Shown here one piece after another: positions 1 to 8,853 of a stretch of DNA of 64,000 bases. Source of the DNA: Mesorhizobium sp. 65-26. Lineage in GTDB: Bacteria; Pseudomonadota; Alphaproteobacteria; Rhizobiales; Rhizobiaceae. The stretch lies in NCBI GenBank assembly GCA_001899205.1, contig MKVL01000009.1, positions 115,032 through 179,031 of the forward strand. Direction: 5' to 3'. Positions within the stretch are counted from its first letter, which is position 1. Every line of letters starts with the position of its first letter. Both the position numbers and the translations under genes were made by a program. The notes beneath the pieces were generated by a model. The model did no database searches, was not told the DNA's origin, and saw only the letters and a program-made list of their open reading frames with translations.

Positions 1-1117
1 CGGCGGCGCGGCCATGATCGCCGTCGGCGCCATCAGCATGGAAGATGCCTATCGCGCCATCAATTTCGACACGATCACGCTTCTGCTCGGCATGATGATC
101 GTCGTGGCGCACCTCAAGGTGTCGGGTGCCTTTCGCGGCCTCGGCGCCATAGCCATCGAACATGCGCATGCGCCGTTCATGCTGTTGATCATGGTGACGC
201 TGCTGACCGGCCTGCTGTCGGCCTTTCTTGTCAACGATGCCATCTGCCTGGTGATGGCGCCGATCGTCCTGCACGTCACCCGCGTCATCAAGCGCAACCC
301 GATTCCCTACCTCATCGCCACCGCCACGGCGTCGAACTGCGGCAGTGTCGCCACCATCACCGGCAATCCGCAGAACATGGTCATCGGCGCGTTGTCGGGC
401 ATCTCCTATCCGGCCTTTTCGGCCGCGCTCGCCCCCGTCGCGCTGTTCGGTCTCGTCGCCGTCATCGTCATCATCCGCCTAGTCTACAGGTCGGAGTTCG
501 AACGCGGGACGGAACTGACGCCGGAAGTCTACCGCGGCCGGATGCACAAGGGCCAGGTGGTCAAGGCTGTTGTCGTCTGCATCGGGCTGGCGATCGCCTT
601 CTTCGCCGGCGTGCCGGTGGCGAAGGCGGCGCTGATCGGCGGCGCCATCCTGCTGTTGACGCGTTCGATCAAGCCGTCGCGCATCTATCGTGAAATCGAC
701 GGCCCGCTGCTGTTCATGTTCGCGGGTCTGTTCGTGGTGGTCGCCGGCGCGGAGCGCACATTGCTCACGCCCGAACTCGTGGCGTCGGCCAAGAGCTTCG
801 GGCTGGACAATGTCTGGCGCCTGTCGGCCTTCACCGCGGTGCTTTCGAACATCATGAGCAATGTACCGGCCGTGCTCGCGCTCGCGCCTTTCGTGCCCGG
901 TCTCGATGATCCGAGACGCGCCTGGCTGGTCGTCGCCATGAGCTCGACGCTGGCCGGCAACTTCACGCTCTTGGGTTCGGTCGCCAACCTGATCGTCGCC
1001 GAGCAGGCGCGGACGGCGGGCACCACGCTCGGCTTCTGGGCGTTCTTCAAGGTGGGCTTGCCGCTGACGCTGGTCACGCTCGCCGCCGGCGCCGCGTGGC
1101 TGGCTTTCCCGGGCTAA
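1..1117 (+). CDS. ArsB/NhaD-SLC13 superfamily ion transporter, 5' truncated by window edge
   Basis: Inner-membrane transporter of the ion-transporter superfamily (ArsB, NhaD and CitMHS relatives), moving an anion or exchanging sodium for protons; the substrate cannot be told. The reading frame is open to the left edge and the first in-frame ATG (position 14) falls inside what is normally the middle of the protein, so the gene starts outside the window. About ten hydrophobic segments are visible. The signature GNPQNMVIG lies about 120 residues in, and NVPAVLALAPF in the second half repeats the discontinuous-helix motif of the family. The gene ends 24 bp before a convergent crotonase gene. Confidence 0.85.
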   Translation, partial: GGAAMIAVGAISMEDAYRAINFDTITLLLGMMIVVAHLKVSGAFRGLGAIAIEHAHAPFMLLIMVTLLTGLLSAFLVNDAICLVMAPIVLHVTRVIKRNPIPYLIATATASNCGSVATITGNPQNMVIGALSGISYPAFSAALAPVALFGLVAVIVIIRLVYRSEFERGTELTPEVYRGRMHKGQVVKAVVVCIGLAIAFFAGVPVAKAALIGGAILLLTRSIKPSRIYREIDGPLLFMFAGLFVVVAGAERTLLTPELVASAKSFGLDNVWRLSAFTAVLSNIMSNVPAVLALAPFVPGLDDPRRAWLVVAMSSTLAGNFTLLGSVANLIVAEQARTAGTTLGFWAFFKVGLPLTLVTLAAGAAWLAFPG

Positions 1118-1141
1118 AGAACCATCAGGGAGCCCAGGACC

Positions 1142-1954
1142 TCAGCGGCTGTTTCTCCACGCAATGGCCGCTTTCAGCCCCTGTTCGGCGCGGATGCGGT
1201 TGAATTCCAGCCGCTCGGCGCCGCCGGCGGTCTCGATGAAGACATCGGTTTCGACGGCCGCGAGCAGCGCGTTGCGCATGCCGCGCATGTCGAAGCTGCG
1301 GTTGATGGCGCGCTTCGTCAACTCGACCGACAACGGCGCGGCGGCGACGATCTCGCGCGCCTTTTCGAGTGCCCGCGCGACATGCTGGCCTTCGGGGACG
1401 GTTTCCGTCACCAGGCCGATCTCGGCCGCGCGTTGCGCGCTGACCTTGTCGTTACCCGTCAGCAGCATGTCCTTGGAGTGCTTCGGGCCGATCATCCAGG
1501 GCAGCACCATCGCGACGATCCCGGAACCGAAGCGCACTTCGGGCTCGCCGAAAATCGCGTCACGCGAGGCGATCGCGATGTCACAGGCGATCGCCAGTTC
1601 CAGCCCGCCGCCGATGCAATGGCCGTGGATGGCGGAGATCGTCGGCTTCGGGCAATCCCAGAACTGCATGACGAAGTCGAAATCCGCCTCGAGCACGCGC
1701 CGCCATTCGGCGACGCTGCGGTCGCCGGCGGCGGCCGATTCCTTCAAGTCGAAGCCAGCCGAGAACGAACGGCCCTCGCCCGACAGCACGAAGCAGCGGA
1801 CCGAAGGCTCCTTTTGCAGGCCGCTCAAGACCTCCGTCACCTCGCGCATCAGAACCGAGTTGATCGCATTCAGCACGCGCGGGCGGTTGAGCACGATATG
1901 CGCAATGCCGTCGTCGCTCACATCGACGCGGATCGTCTCATAGTCAGTGGTCAT
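1142..1954 (-). CDS. Enoyl-CoA hydratase/isomerase (crotonase) family protein
   Basis: 270-residue crotonase-fold enzyme acting on an acyl-CoA thioester. The first oxyanion-hole segment is FSAGFDLKES (about residue 65) and the second is IHGHCIGGGLELA (about 110). The usual GGTQRL stretch is replaced by GSGIVAMVLPW after FGEPEVRFG, so hydration, isomerisation and hydrolysis are all possible. It overlaps the upstream CoA-ligase gene by 11 bp and is the last gene of a three-gene operon; an AGAAGG ribosome site sits 9 nt before the ATG. The neighbours suggest breakdown of an organic acid through CoA intermediates. Confidence 0.85.
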   Translation of the reverse strand: MTTDYETIRVDVSDDGIAHIVLNRPRVLNAINSVLMREVTEVLSGLQKEPSVRCFVLSGEGRSFSAGFDLKESAAAGDRSVAEWRRVLEADFDFVMQFWDCPKPTISAIHGHCIGGGLELAIACDIAIASRDAIFGEPEVRFGSGIVAMVLPWMIGPKHSKDMLLTGNDKVSAQRAAEIGLVTETVPEGQHVARALEKAREIVAAAPLSVELTKRAINRSFDMRGMRNALLAAVETDVFIETAGGAERLEFNRIRAEQGLKAAIAWRNSR

Positions 1955-4022
1955 GCTGTAGGGCCTTCTTTCGGCGCAATGTCAGGCAGTCCACGGCGAC
2001 GGCCCCGCCAGGGCCGGCCAGGACCGGGTTTATTTCCATTTCGACGATGCGATCCTTCGCGCCGGCCGCCATCGCGCTGAAGCGCGATATCAGCGCACAA
2101 AGCGCATCCATGTCGACCGGCGCCCTGCCCCGCGCGCCCGTCAGCAAAGGATATCCGCGCAGCCCTTCCAGTGCCCGCCTTGCCTCGGTGACGCCGAATG
2201 GCGGCATGAGGGTCACCACGTCGCGAAACACTTCGGTGAAGACACCGCCCAGACCGAGCGTCACGATGGGGCCGAAATCCGGATCCGTCGTCATGCCGAG
2301 GATCAGTTCGACGCCCGACGCGATGCCCTGTGCTAGGATCGGCGCCGTCGGATGGCGGCCGCGCAGCGCCTCATAGGCGGCAACCGCCTCATCTTCGTCC
2401 TTCAGGTTCAGCACCACGCCGCCGAGATCCGACTTGTGCGCGATGGCGGCATCGTCGATTTTCAACGCGATCGGCCATCCGTGCCTGTCGGCGAAGGCCG
2501 CGATCTCCTTCGGCGACCGGACATCGGCAAAGGGCATCACGGGAATGCCAGCCAGTTCCAGCAGCCTGAAACCATCGGCGCTGCGCAGGCTGTCGAGAGG
2601 CGCGGCATCGATGATTGCCGTGGCATCGGCCGAAAGTGGGACAGCCGCGACATCTTCCCGACCGTGGCGGCTGAAACGGTAGGATTGCAGGTGCCGCAGG
2701 GCGGCCAGGCCGTTCGCCGTCCCCATGAGAACGGCAATCCCTCTCTCCCGAAGATCCTCGGCGATAACCGGCGACAGGGTCGTCGCGATGTTGCCCATCA
2801 CGGCGACGGGTTTGTCGGTCTGCGCGTGGACCTTGCGGATCGCCGCGGCCGACAGTTCGGAAAAATTCCTGTCGGGCGGCAGGTTGGTCGCCATCACCAC
2901 GATGCCGACATCGGGGTCCCTGGCCATCTCGCTCAGCACCGGCGCCATGACATCGGCGCCATCGCCCCAATAGTCCAGGGGATTGGAAGCTTCCATGCCC
3001 GGGTCGAGATGCGCCTCTACGGCCATGCGTGTCGCGGGGGCAAGCGGGACGAAGGAAAGGCCGACATCGGCCGCGATATCGGAAATCAACTGGCGTTCGC
3101 CGCCGGAATCGGTGCCCAGAGCGACGCCTGCCGCCCTCATCGGACGCTTCATCGCCAGCAGTTCGGCAGTGTCGAGCAATTCATCCAGCGTGCGCACCTG
3201 GACCACGCCATGGCGCGCGAAAACCGCCTCATAGGCGGCGTTCGACCCCGACAGCGCCCCGGAATGCGAGATCGCGAAATGGCGACCCGCCTCGCTGCGG
3301 CCGAGCTTGAGGGCAACAATGGGCACGCCCCTGGCTTCGGCTAGCGTGGCGGCGGCGAGGAAGCCTTCGGGATCGCGTATGGTCTCCATGACGCAAGCGA
3401 TCACCCGCGTGTCGGTCTCCTCCAGCAGGAAGCTGATATAGTCGGCCATGGTCGTGGCCAGTTCCTGGCCGGCCGAGATCGCATAGTCGAAGCCCATACG
3501 GCGGCGGTTTCCAACCAGCCCCGACCAGGTCGAGCCCGAATGGGAGATCAGCGCAACTCCGGATGGCGCCGGCAAGGAACGGAACGGCATGCCGGTGACC
3601 TGCAGGCGATCCACCAGATTGACGAAACCCATGCAATTGGCGCCGCATACCGCCATCCCCGCTTCCGCCGCGACATCGCCGATGGCCTGGCCGAGCGTGC
3701 GACCGTCCGATGTCTGCCCGTAGGCGCGGCTGAACAGCACGGCGCCTCGCACGCCTGCCTTGGCCACGGAGGTGAAGGTGTCCACCAGCAGGGCATCGCC
3801 GACGGCGAGCGCGGCGCAGTCGACGCCACCGGGTATCGACGCCACATCGGGATAGCAGGGCTGGCCGTCGATCCGCTCATAGCGTGGGTTGACCAGGTGG
3901 ACCTCGCCGGGGAAACCGAGATAACGGATCGACTGTAGCAGGCTTGCGCCGAAGCTCTCGGGCTTCGGGCTGGCGCCCACGATCGCCAGCGTCTTCGGGC
4001 GCAGCAGCTTCGATACTGTCAT
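1944..4022 (-). CDS. NDP-forming acyl-CoA synthetase (acetate-CoA ligase-like), alpha-beta fusion
   Basis: 692-residue ligase of the ADP/GDP-forming type, which couples NTP to acyl-CoA through a phosphohistidine. Visible domains are a CoA-binding Rossmann domain (about 8-135), two succinyl-CoA-ligase-like flavodoxin domains (about 150-450), and a C-terminal ATP-grasp domain (about 475-690) with HKSDLGGV and EMEINP. The catalytic histidine is probably His253 in ISHSGALSG. Its start overlaps the stop of the upstream oxidoreductase by one base (TGATG), so the two are translationally coupled. It probably activates the substrate acid of this operon; which acid is unknown. Confidence 0.85.
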   Translation of the reverse strand: MTVSKLLRPKTLAIVGASPKPESFGASLLQSIRYLGFPGEVHLVNPRYERIDGQPCYPDVASIPGGVDCAALAVGDALLVDTFTSVAKAGVRGAVLFSRAYGQTSDGRTLGQAIGDVAAEAGMAVCGANCMGFVNLVDRLQVTGMPFRSLPAPSGVALISHSGSTWSGLVGNRRRMGFDYAISAGQELATTMADYISFLLEETDTRVIACVMETIRDPEGFLAAATLAEARGVPIVALKLGRSEAGRHFAISHSGALSGSNAAYEAVFARHGVVQVRTLDELLDTAELLAMKRPMRAAGVALGTDSGGERQLISDIAADVGLSFVPLAPATRMAVEAHLDPGMEASNPLDYWGDGADVMAPVLSEMARDPDVGIVVMATNLPPDRNFSELSAAAIRKVHAQTDKPVAVMGNIATTLSPVIAEDLRERGIAVLMGTANGLAALRHLQSYRFSRHGREDVAAVPLSADATAIIDAAPLDSLRSADGFRLLELAGIPVMPFADVRSPKEIAAFADRHGWPIALKIDDAAIAHKSDLGGVVLNLKDEDEAVAAYEALRGRHPTAPILAQGIASGVELILGMTTDPDFGPIVTLGLGGVFTEVFRDVVTLMPPFGVTEARRALEGLRGYPLLTGARGRAPVDMDALCALISRFSAMAAGAKDRIVEMEINPVLAGPGGAVAVDCLTLRRKKALQHDH

Positions 4023-6031
4023 CAGGCACCTTTGAACGGGATGGCGACAGTGTCTGCCACCCGGGCAAGAAACGCGCGCGTCGCGGCGACGCCGTCATAG
4101 ATCGCCTCCTCGGCACTACGGGCGATCGTGCAGTCGCCGATCGTCACGAAGGGCACCTGCATGCCCCCGAGCTCGCGCTCGAGCACGGTGTCCGGCGCAT
4201 TGCCGGACGCGAGCACCACCGTGTCGACCCCCTCCACGACGATCGGCTGGCCGCTTGCTCCGTGCAGGAAATAGGCAGTGTCGCCATCGACCCCGAAAAG
4301 CCGGGCATACGGAATGACCTCTATCCCCGCCTCGTGCAGTTTTCCGGCCCAGTGATCGCGCACATATTGCTGCAGGTTCTGCCCGGCGCAGATGCCGTTG
4401 ACCGCCAGGCGCACATGGTGTCCCTTGCGGCTCAGTTGCATGGCGACGCCGATGCCGATCCAGTCGCAGCGCCAGTCGGCCACCACCACGCGCGCACCCG
4501 GCTCCGCCCTGCCCGCGAGAAGGTCCGCGGCTTCGATGACATGGCCGGCGTCGTGGCCTTCGACCTCGGCCTCGACCGGGGCCGAGCCCGTCGCGACGAT
4601 GACCGCATCCGGAGCCATCGTTTCGACCAGCGCCCGTGAGACGCGGCTGTTCAGCCGCACATCGACCTGGAGCAGCGCCAGCTCCATGGCGAGATTCGTG
4701 ACCAGGCCGCCGAATTCCAGCCGATCGGGCAGAAGCTGCGCCAGCAGCGCCTGCCCGCCGAGACGGGGCGCCGCTTCCGACAGGATCACCTTGTGCCCCA
4801 TCTCGGTGGCCGTGACGGCCGCCTTCATCCCGGCCGGGCCTCCGCCCGCCACCAGCACATTCAACGAACGGCCCGCGGCCGGAGCCGCTGCCGGAAGACG
4901 CAACTCCCGGCCGGTGGAGGGATTCTGGATGCAGGAAATGGAATAGCCGGCGTGAAAATGGCCGATGCAGGCCTGGTTGCAGCCGATGCAGGCGCGGATC
5001 TCATCCGAGCGACCCTCGCGCGCCTTGCGCGGCATATCGGGATCGACGATCAGCGCGCGCGTCATGCCGCACATGTCGGCCTCGCCGGCCGCAAGGACGC
5101 CCTCGGCGATCTGCGGCTGGTTGATGCGGCCGGCAACGAATACCGGGACAGAGACGACAGCCCGTATGGCCGCCGCCTTGGCGGCGACATAGGCCGGCGG
5201 GATTTCCATGGGCGGCACCACATGGATGGACCCGCCCAGGCTCGACATGGTGCCCAGCGTGGTGTTGATGTAATCGACCAGGCCTTCCTGGGCGAGTTGG
5301 CGGCAGATGCCGAGGACCGTTTCCTGGTCCAGGCCGTCTTGGTCGGCTTCATCGGCCGAAATGCGCAGGCCCACCACCATGCCGTCGCCCACGGCACGGC
5401 GCACGCCGGCAAGGCTTTCGCGCAAGGGGCGAAGCCTGTTCTCAGCCGAGCCGCCATAGATATCCTGGCGGCGGTTCACGGCGGGGTTGAGAAACTGGGC
5501 GAACAACAGCCCATGGCTGGCCATGAGTTCGACGCCGTCATAGCCGGCTTCGGCGTATCGCCTCGCGCTTTCGGCGGCGGCGGCGATGATCTCGGCCACC
5601 ATCTCGGTCGGCATCTCGCGCGGCACGACGTGGAACCGGTTCTCCGGCGTCGACGAGGGCGCGAAGACCACGCCGCGCATCCCGTTCATCATGCGCCGCG
5701 TCACCCTGCCGGAATGCGACAATTGCCCGAACAGCTTGGCGCCGTGCCGATGCACGGCGCTCGCGAGCCGCGCGTATTGCGGGATCGCGTCGTCGCTCAG
5801 AAGCGCGAGGTCCGGCGCCTCGCCAAGCGTCGAGGCGTGGAAGCGCGCCGCCTCGTTGATGATAAGCCCGACGCCGCCCTTCGCGCGCGCTTCGTGGTAG
5901 GCGATCATGTCGTCGCCGGGCAGGTTGCCGCGCGCCAGATAGGTCTGATGCCCGGTCGAGAGAATGCGGTTGCGGATGGCGTGGCCGCGGATGTCGAGCG
6001 GCGAAAACAGGTGCGGATAGGCGCTGGCCAT
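4022..6031 (-). CDS. NADH:flavin oxidoreductase / 2,4-dienoyl-CoA reductase-like Fe-S flavoprotein
   Basis: 669 residues from the preferred ATG at 6031, which has an AAGGG site 7 nt upstream; an in-frame ATG lies at 6061. The domain order is that of FadH and trimethylamine dehydrogenase: an FMN TIM barrel (about 10-340), a 4Fe-4S site with spacing C-x2-C-x3-C-x11-C (CIGCNQAC at about 350), then a Rossmann FAD/NAD(P) half beginning VLVAGGGPAGMKAA (about 390). It probably reduces an enoyl- or dienoyl-CoA or a cyclic enone, feeding the downstream ligase and crotonase. First gene of the operon, divergent from a LysR gene. Confidence 0.85.
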   Translation of the reverse strand: MASAYPHLFSPLDIRGHAIRNRILSTGHQTYLARGNLPGDDMIAYHEARAKGGVGLIINEAARFHASTLGEAPDLALLSDDAIPQYARLASAVHRHGAKLFGQLSHSGRVTRRMMNGMRGVVFAPSSTPENRFHVVPREMPTEMVAEIIAAAAESARRYAEAGYDGVELMASHGLLFAQFLNPAVNRRQDIYGGSAENRLRPLRESLAGVRRAVGDGMVVGLRISADEADQDGLDQETVLGICRQLAQEGLVDYINTTLGTMSSLGGSIHVVPPMEIPPAYVAAKAAAIRAVVSVPVFVAGRINQPQIAEGVLAAGEADMCGMTRALIVDPDMPRKAREGRSDEIRACIGCNQACIGHFHAGYSISCIQNPSTGRELRLPAAAPAAGRSLNVLVAGGGPAGMKAAVTATEMGHKVILSEAAPRLGGQALLAQLLPDRLEFGGLVTNLAMELALLQVDVRLNSRVSRALVETMAPDAVIVATGSAPVEAEVEGHDAGHVIEAADLLAGRAEPGARVVVADWRCDWIGIGVAMQLSRKGHHVRLAVNGICAGQNLQQYVRDHWAGKLHEAGIEVIPYARLFGVDGDTAYFLHGASGQPIVVEGVDTVVLASGNAPDTVLERELGGMQVPFVTIGDCTIARSAEEAIYDGVAATRAFLARVADTVAIPFKGA

Positions 6032-6070
6032 GACGTGCCCTTCGGTAGGACCGGCCTTCACCCGCCCAAA

Positions 6071-6143
6071 TCTGAAGTCAGACTACCATCCTGCGAATGC
6101 TTGCTCACGAGAGAAATTGTAGGCACAACATAACCTGAAGTCA
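6071..6143. promoter_or_regulatory. Paired CTGAAGTCA motifs between the operon and its LysR gene
   Basis: The divergent intergenic space holds CTGAAGTCA at 6072-6080 and again at 6135-6143, 63 bp apart and in the same orientation. The first copy is part of a 12-bp palindrome with TCTGA/TCAGA arms. LysR-type tetramers usually bind two sites in such a space, so these are candidate recognition and activation sites for the adjacent regulator. No binding data are implied. Confidence 0.4.
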
Positions 6144-6165
6144 TACCCTCGGAATTGGACCCATC

Positions 6166-7131
6166 ATGCCGCTGCGCGCCAGACTGCCCTCGCCTGGAGC
6201 GCTTTTCATGTTCGAGGCGGCGGCGCGACACCAGAACTTCACGCTGGCGGCGCGAGAATTCAACGTCACGCAGCCGGCGATCAGCCGGATGATCTCACGG
6301 CTGGAGGATCATCTGGGCGCGAAGCTGTTTCTGCGCCGCTCGACGGGGCTGGAACTGACCGAGGAAGGGCGCGTGCTGCAGCGCGCCGTCCGGCAAGGGT
6401 TCGATCGCATCGAGGAAGCTGTCTGCGACATACAGGCCGGCGCCAATGCTGGCGATGTGGTGACGCTGTCCGTCACCTCGGCCTTCGCCATACACTGGCT
6501 GATGCCGCGCTTCGACAAGTTTCGCCAGGAGGTGCCGGGCGTGCAGATCCGCCTCGATCTCATCCATGGCGAACCCTATGGCCCGCTCGGGGATGCCGAC
6601 ATAGGCGTTCGTTACGCATTCCCCGAGGGCGACGAAATCGAAGCCTGGCCGCTGGTGGAAGAGGTCGTCATTCCGGTCTGCAGTCCCGGCTATCTGCGCG
6701 CGCACGGGCCGATCGACGGTCCGGAGGGATTGAGAGGCCACATCCTGGCAAGCCTGAGCGGCAAGATGCGCATTCCCTGGCCCACCTTCCTGGCCGCGGT
6801 CGGTCTCGGCCCGATGCGCGAGGCGACGGAACTGGCATTCTCCGACTACGCGCTGGTCATTCAAGGCGCGATCAAGGGCCAGACCGTCGCGCTTGGCTGG
6901 TGGCACGTCGTTGCGGGAGAAATCCTTTCGGATGGCCTCGTGCCGGCGGGGCGAACCCTGCTCCAGACCGGCACCTTCTACCACCTCGTCGCGCGCCGGT
7001 CAGCGGCCAGGCGACCGGAGGTGCGGAAGGTTCGGGACTGGCTGCGAACAGAGTTCGCCGCCATCGAGGACCAGCGCGTGCAACGTGGCCTGTTCACGGT
7101 GAAGGAAGCGATCAAGCCACCCGCAGATTGA
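6166..7131 (+). CDS. LysR-family transcriptional regulator (GcvA-like)
   Basis: 321 residues: an N-terminal winged HTH (about 9-66) with AAREFNVTQPAISRMIS as recognition helix, then a periplasmic-binding-fold effector domain. The opening LPSPGALFMFEAAARHQNF is typical of the GcvA branch. It is transcribed away from the flavoprotein-ligase-crotonase operon and probably controls it in response to a pathway acid or CoA-related effector. Its 3' end overlaps the convergent GMC oxidoreductase gene by 20 bp. Confidence 0.88.
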   Translation: MPLRARLPSPGALFMFEAAARHQNFTLAAREFNVTQPAISRMISRLEDHLGAKLFLRRSTGLELTEEGRVLQRAVRQGFDRIEEAVCDIQAGANAGDVVTLSVTSAFAIHWLMPRFDKFRQEVPGVQIRLDLIHGEPYGPLGDADIGVRYAFPEGDEIEAWPLVEEVVIPVCSPGYLRAHGPIDGPEGLRGHILASLSGKMRIPWPTFLAAVGLGPMREATELAFSDYALVIQGAIKGQTVALGWWHVVAGEILSDGLVPAGRTLLQTGTFYHLVARRSAARRPEVRKVRDWLRTEFAAIEDQRVQRGLFTVKEAIKPPAD

Positions 7132-8788
7132 GGACCTCTCGCACAAGGGCGTCGGGCTGCACACCGACAGGCACCGGATCCAGCGCGCGCCGTCCCCGTA
7201 TCATGTCGGCCGCCTTCTCCGCGATCATGATCACCGTCGCGTTCAGGTTGGCGCCAACGACATGCGGCATGACCGACGCATCGACCACCCGCAGACCCTG
7301 AATGCCGAGCACCTTCAATTCCGGATCGACGACGGCATCCTCCCCCACGCCCATCTTGCAGGTACAGGACGGATGAAACTCGGTCTTGACCGAAGCGCGC
7401 AGCGCATCGTCGATTTCGGCGTCCGACCGGGCCGCCACGCCCGGCGCCACCTCCAGTGCCCCCAATCGCTTCAAAGGCGCCTGCATGGCGATCTCACGCG
7501 TCACCTTCACGCCCTCGCGCATTTCGACGACGTCGCGAGGATGGGAGAAGAACCGGAAATCGATCCGTGGCGCATCCTTCGGCGAAGCACTCTTGAGCGT
7601 CAGACGGCCGGTGCTGCGCTGGCGCAATTGCGACAGATGCAGGGCGAAGCCGTGCGACAGGCCGAAGCTGCCGTCCGGCCTGGAATCGATCTTCATCGGC
7701 GCGACATGGTAGTGCACGGTAGGCAAGTCGGAATCGTCCATCGCCCGGGCAAAGCCGCCGATCTCCCATATGTTCGAAGCGGCGGGCCCGGTTTGACGGA
7801 CCATCCATTCCAGGCCCGCCCGCACCTTGCCGTAGGGCGACCCCATCCAGGCATGCGAGACCGGCTCCGTACAGCGGAAGGACATGCCGAGGTCCAGATG
7901 ATCCTGCAGATTGGCGCCGATATGCGCCTGGTCGAGCAACGGCCTGATGCCCAGTCCACGCAGATGGTCAGCCGGCCCGATACCGGACAGCATCAGAAGC
8001 TGAGGCGAGTTGATCGAACCGCCGCACAGAATAACCTCGCGCCGCGCCCGCAAGCTGCGAACTGCGTCGCCCTGGGAGTATTCCACGCCTGTCGCACGCC
8101 CAGCCTCGACGACGACGCGATGCACCAATGCCCCGGTCTCGACGAAGAGGTTCTTGCGTGGGAGCGCCGGCCGCAGATAGGCGACCGCCGCGCTGCAACG
8201 CCTGCCACCGACTTTCGTGCAGTCGAGGCGGCCTATCCCGACAGCGTCCGGCCCGTTCAGATCCTCCACCAACCGGTGGCCGGCTTCGGCTGAAGCTTCT
8301 TCGAAAGCGTCGAAGATCGGCGATTGCAGGTTCCCGCGCTGCACATGCAGGGGCCCGTCGCCACCGCGGTAGAGCGAGGCGCCCCGATCCGAGGTCTCGG
8401 ATCGGCGGAAATATGCCAGGCAATGCGCGAAGCTCCAATCCGTCAGCCCTTGCGCCGCCCACGCATCGTAATCAGCCGGATGGCCGCGCAGGTAGACCAT
8501 GGAATTGATCGAGGAAGAGCCGCCCAGGGTGCGCCCGCGCGGCACCGGGATGCGCCTTCCCGAAAGCTCCGGCTGCGGCTCGGACTCATAGTTCCAGTTG
8601 AAGCGGGGATCGTGGTAGACCTTGTAGACGCCGGCCGGTATCGCCATCATCAGCGAGCGGTCCGGGCCGCCAGCCTCGAGCAGCAGAACCTGGCAATCGG
8701 GATCCTCCGTCAGTCGGGCAGCCAGAACGCAGCCGGCCGATCCCGCGCCGACGATGATGTAATCGAATTCCCGCTCCGTCGCCGCCAT
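7112..8788 (-). CDS. GMC-family FAD-dependent alcohol/choline-type dehydrogenase
   Basis: 558 residues from the ATG at 8788, chosen because GGGGAG lies about 10 nt upstream and the protein then opens directly with the FAD fold (YIIVGAGSAGCVLAARL). GMC signatures follow: GRTLGGSSSINSMVYLRG (about 85) and, near the C-terminus, HPSCTCKMG and ANLNATVIMIAEK, supplying the catalytic His and Asn. Such enzymes oxidise primary alcohols to aldehydes. It is the last gene of the peptide-type ABC transporter operon, so its substrate is probably the imported compound or a product of it. No betaine or choline partner gene adjoins it. Confidence 0.87.
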   Translation of the reverse strand: MAATEREFDYIIVGAGSAGCVLAARLTEDPDCQVLLLEAGGPDRSLMMAIPAGVYKVYHDPRFNWNYESEPQPELSGRRIPVPRGRTLGGSSSINSMVYLRGHPADYDAWAAQGLTDWSFAHCLAYFRRSETSDRGASLYRGGDGPLHVQRGNLQSPIFDAFEEASAEAGHRLVEDLNGPDAVGIGRLDCTKVGGRRCSAAVAYLRPALPRKNLFVETGALVHRVVVEAGRATGVEYSQGDAVRSLRARREVILCGGSINSPQLLMLSGIGPADHLRGLGIRPLLDQAHIGANLQDHLDLGMSFRCTEPVSHAWMGSPYGKVRAGLEWMVRQTGPAASNIWEIGGFARAMDDSDLPTVHYHVAPMKIDSRPDGSFGLSHGFALHLSQLRQRSTGRLTLKSASPKDAPRIDFRFFSHPRDVVEMREGVKVTREIAMQAPLKRLGALEVAPGVAARSDAEIDDALRASVKTEFHPSCTCKMGVGEDAVVDPELKVLGIQGLRVVDASVMPHVVGANLNATVIMIAEKAADMIRGRRALDPVPVGVQPDALVREVLNLRVA

Positions 8789-8853
8789 TCCGGCAGTCTC
8801 CCCATTGCATCTTTCTCGCGCGCGCCGCCAGCAGTTGCAACCTGCAAAGGCGC

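Noticed and set aside
7112-8788. Choline dehydrogenase (betA) because of the nearby BetI-like regulator and a betaine-aldehyde-type ALDH
   Set aside because: The genes are far apart, there is no betC or choline transporter, and the GMC gene belongs to a peptide-type ABC operon; the betaine assignment is not supported.
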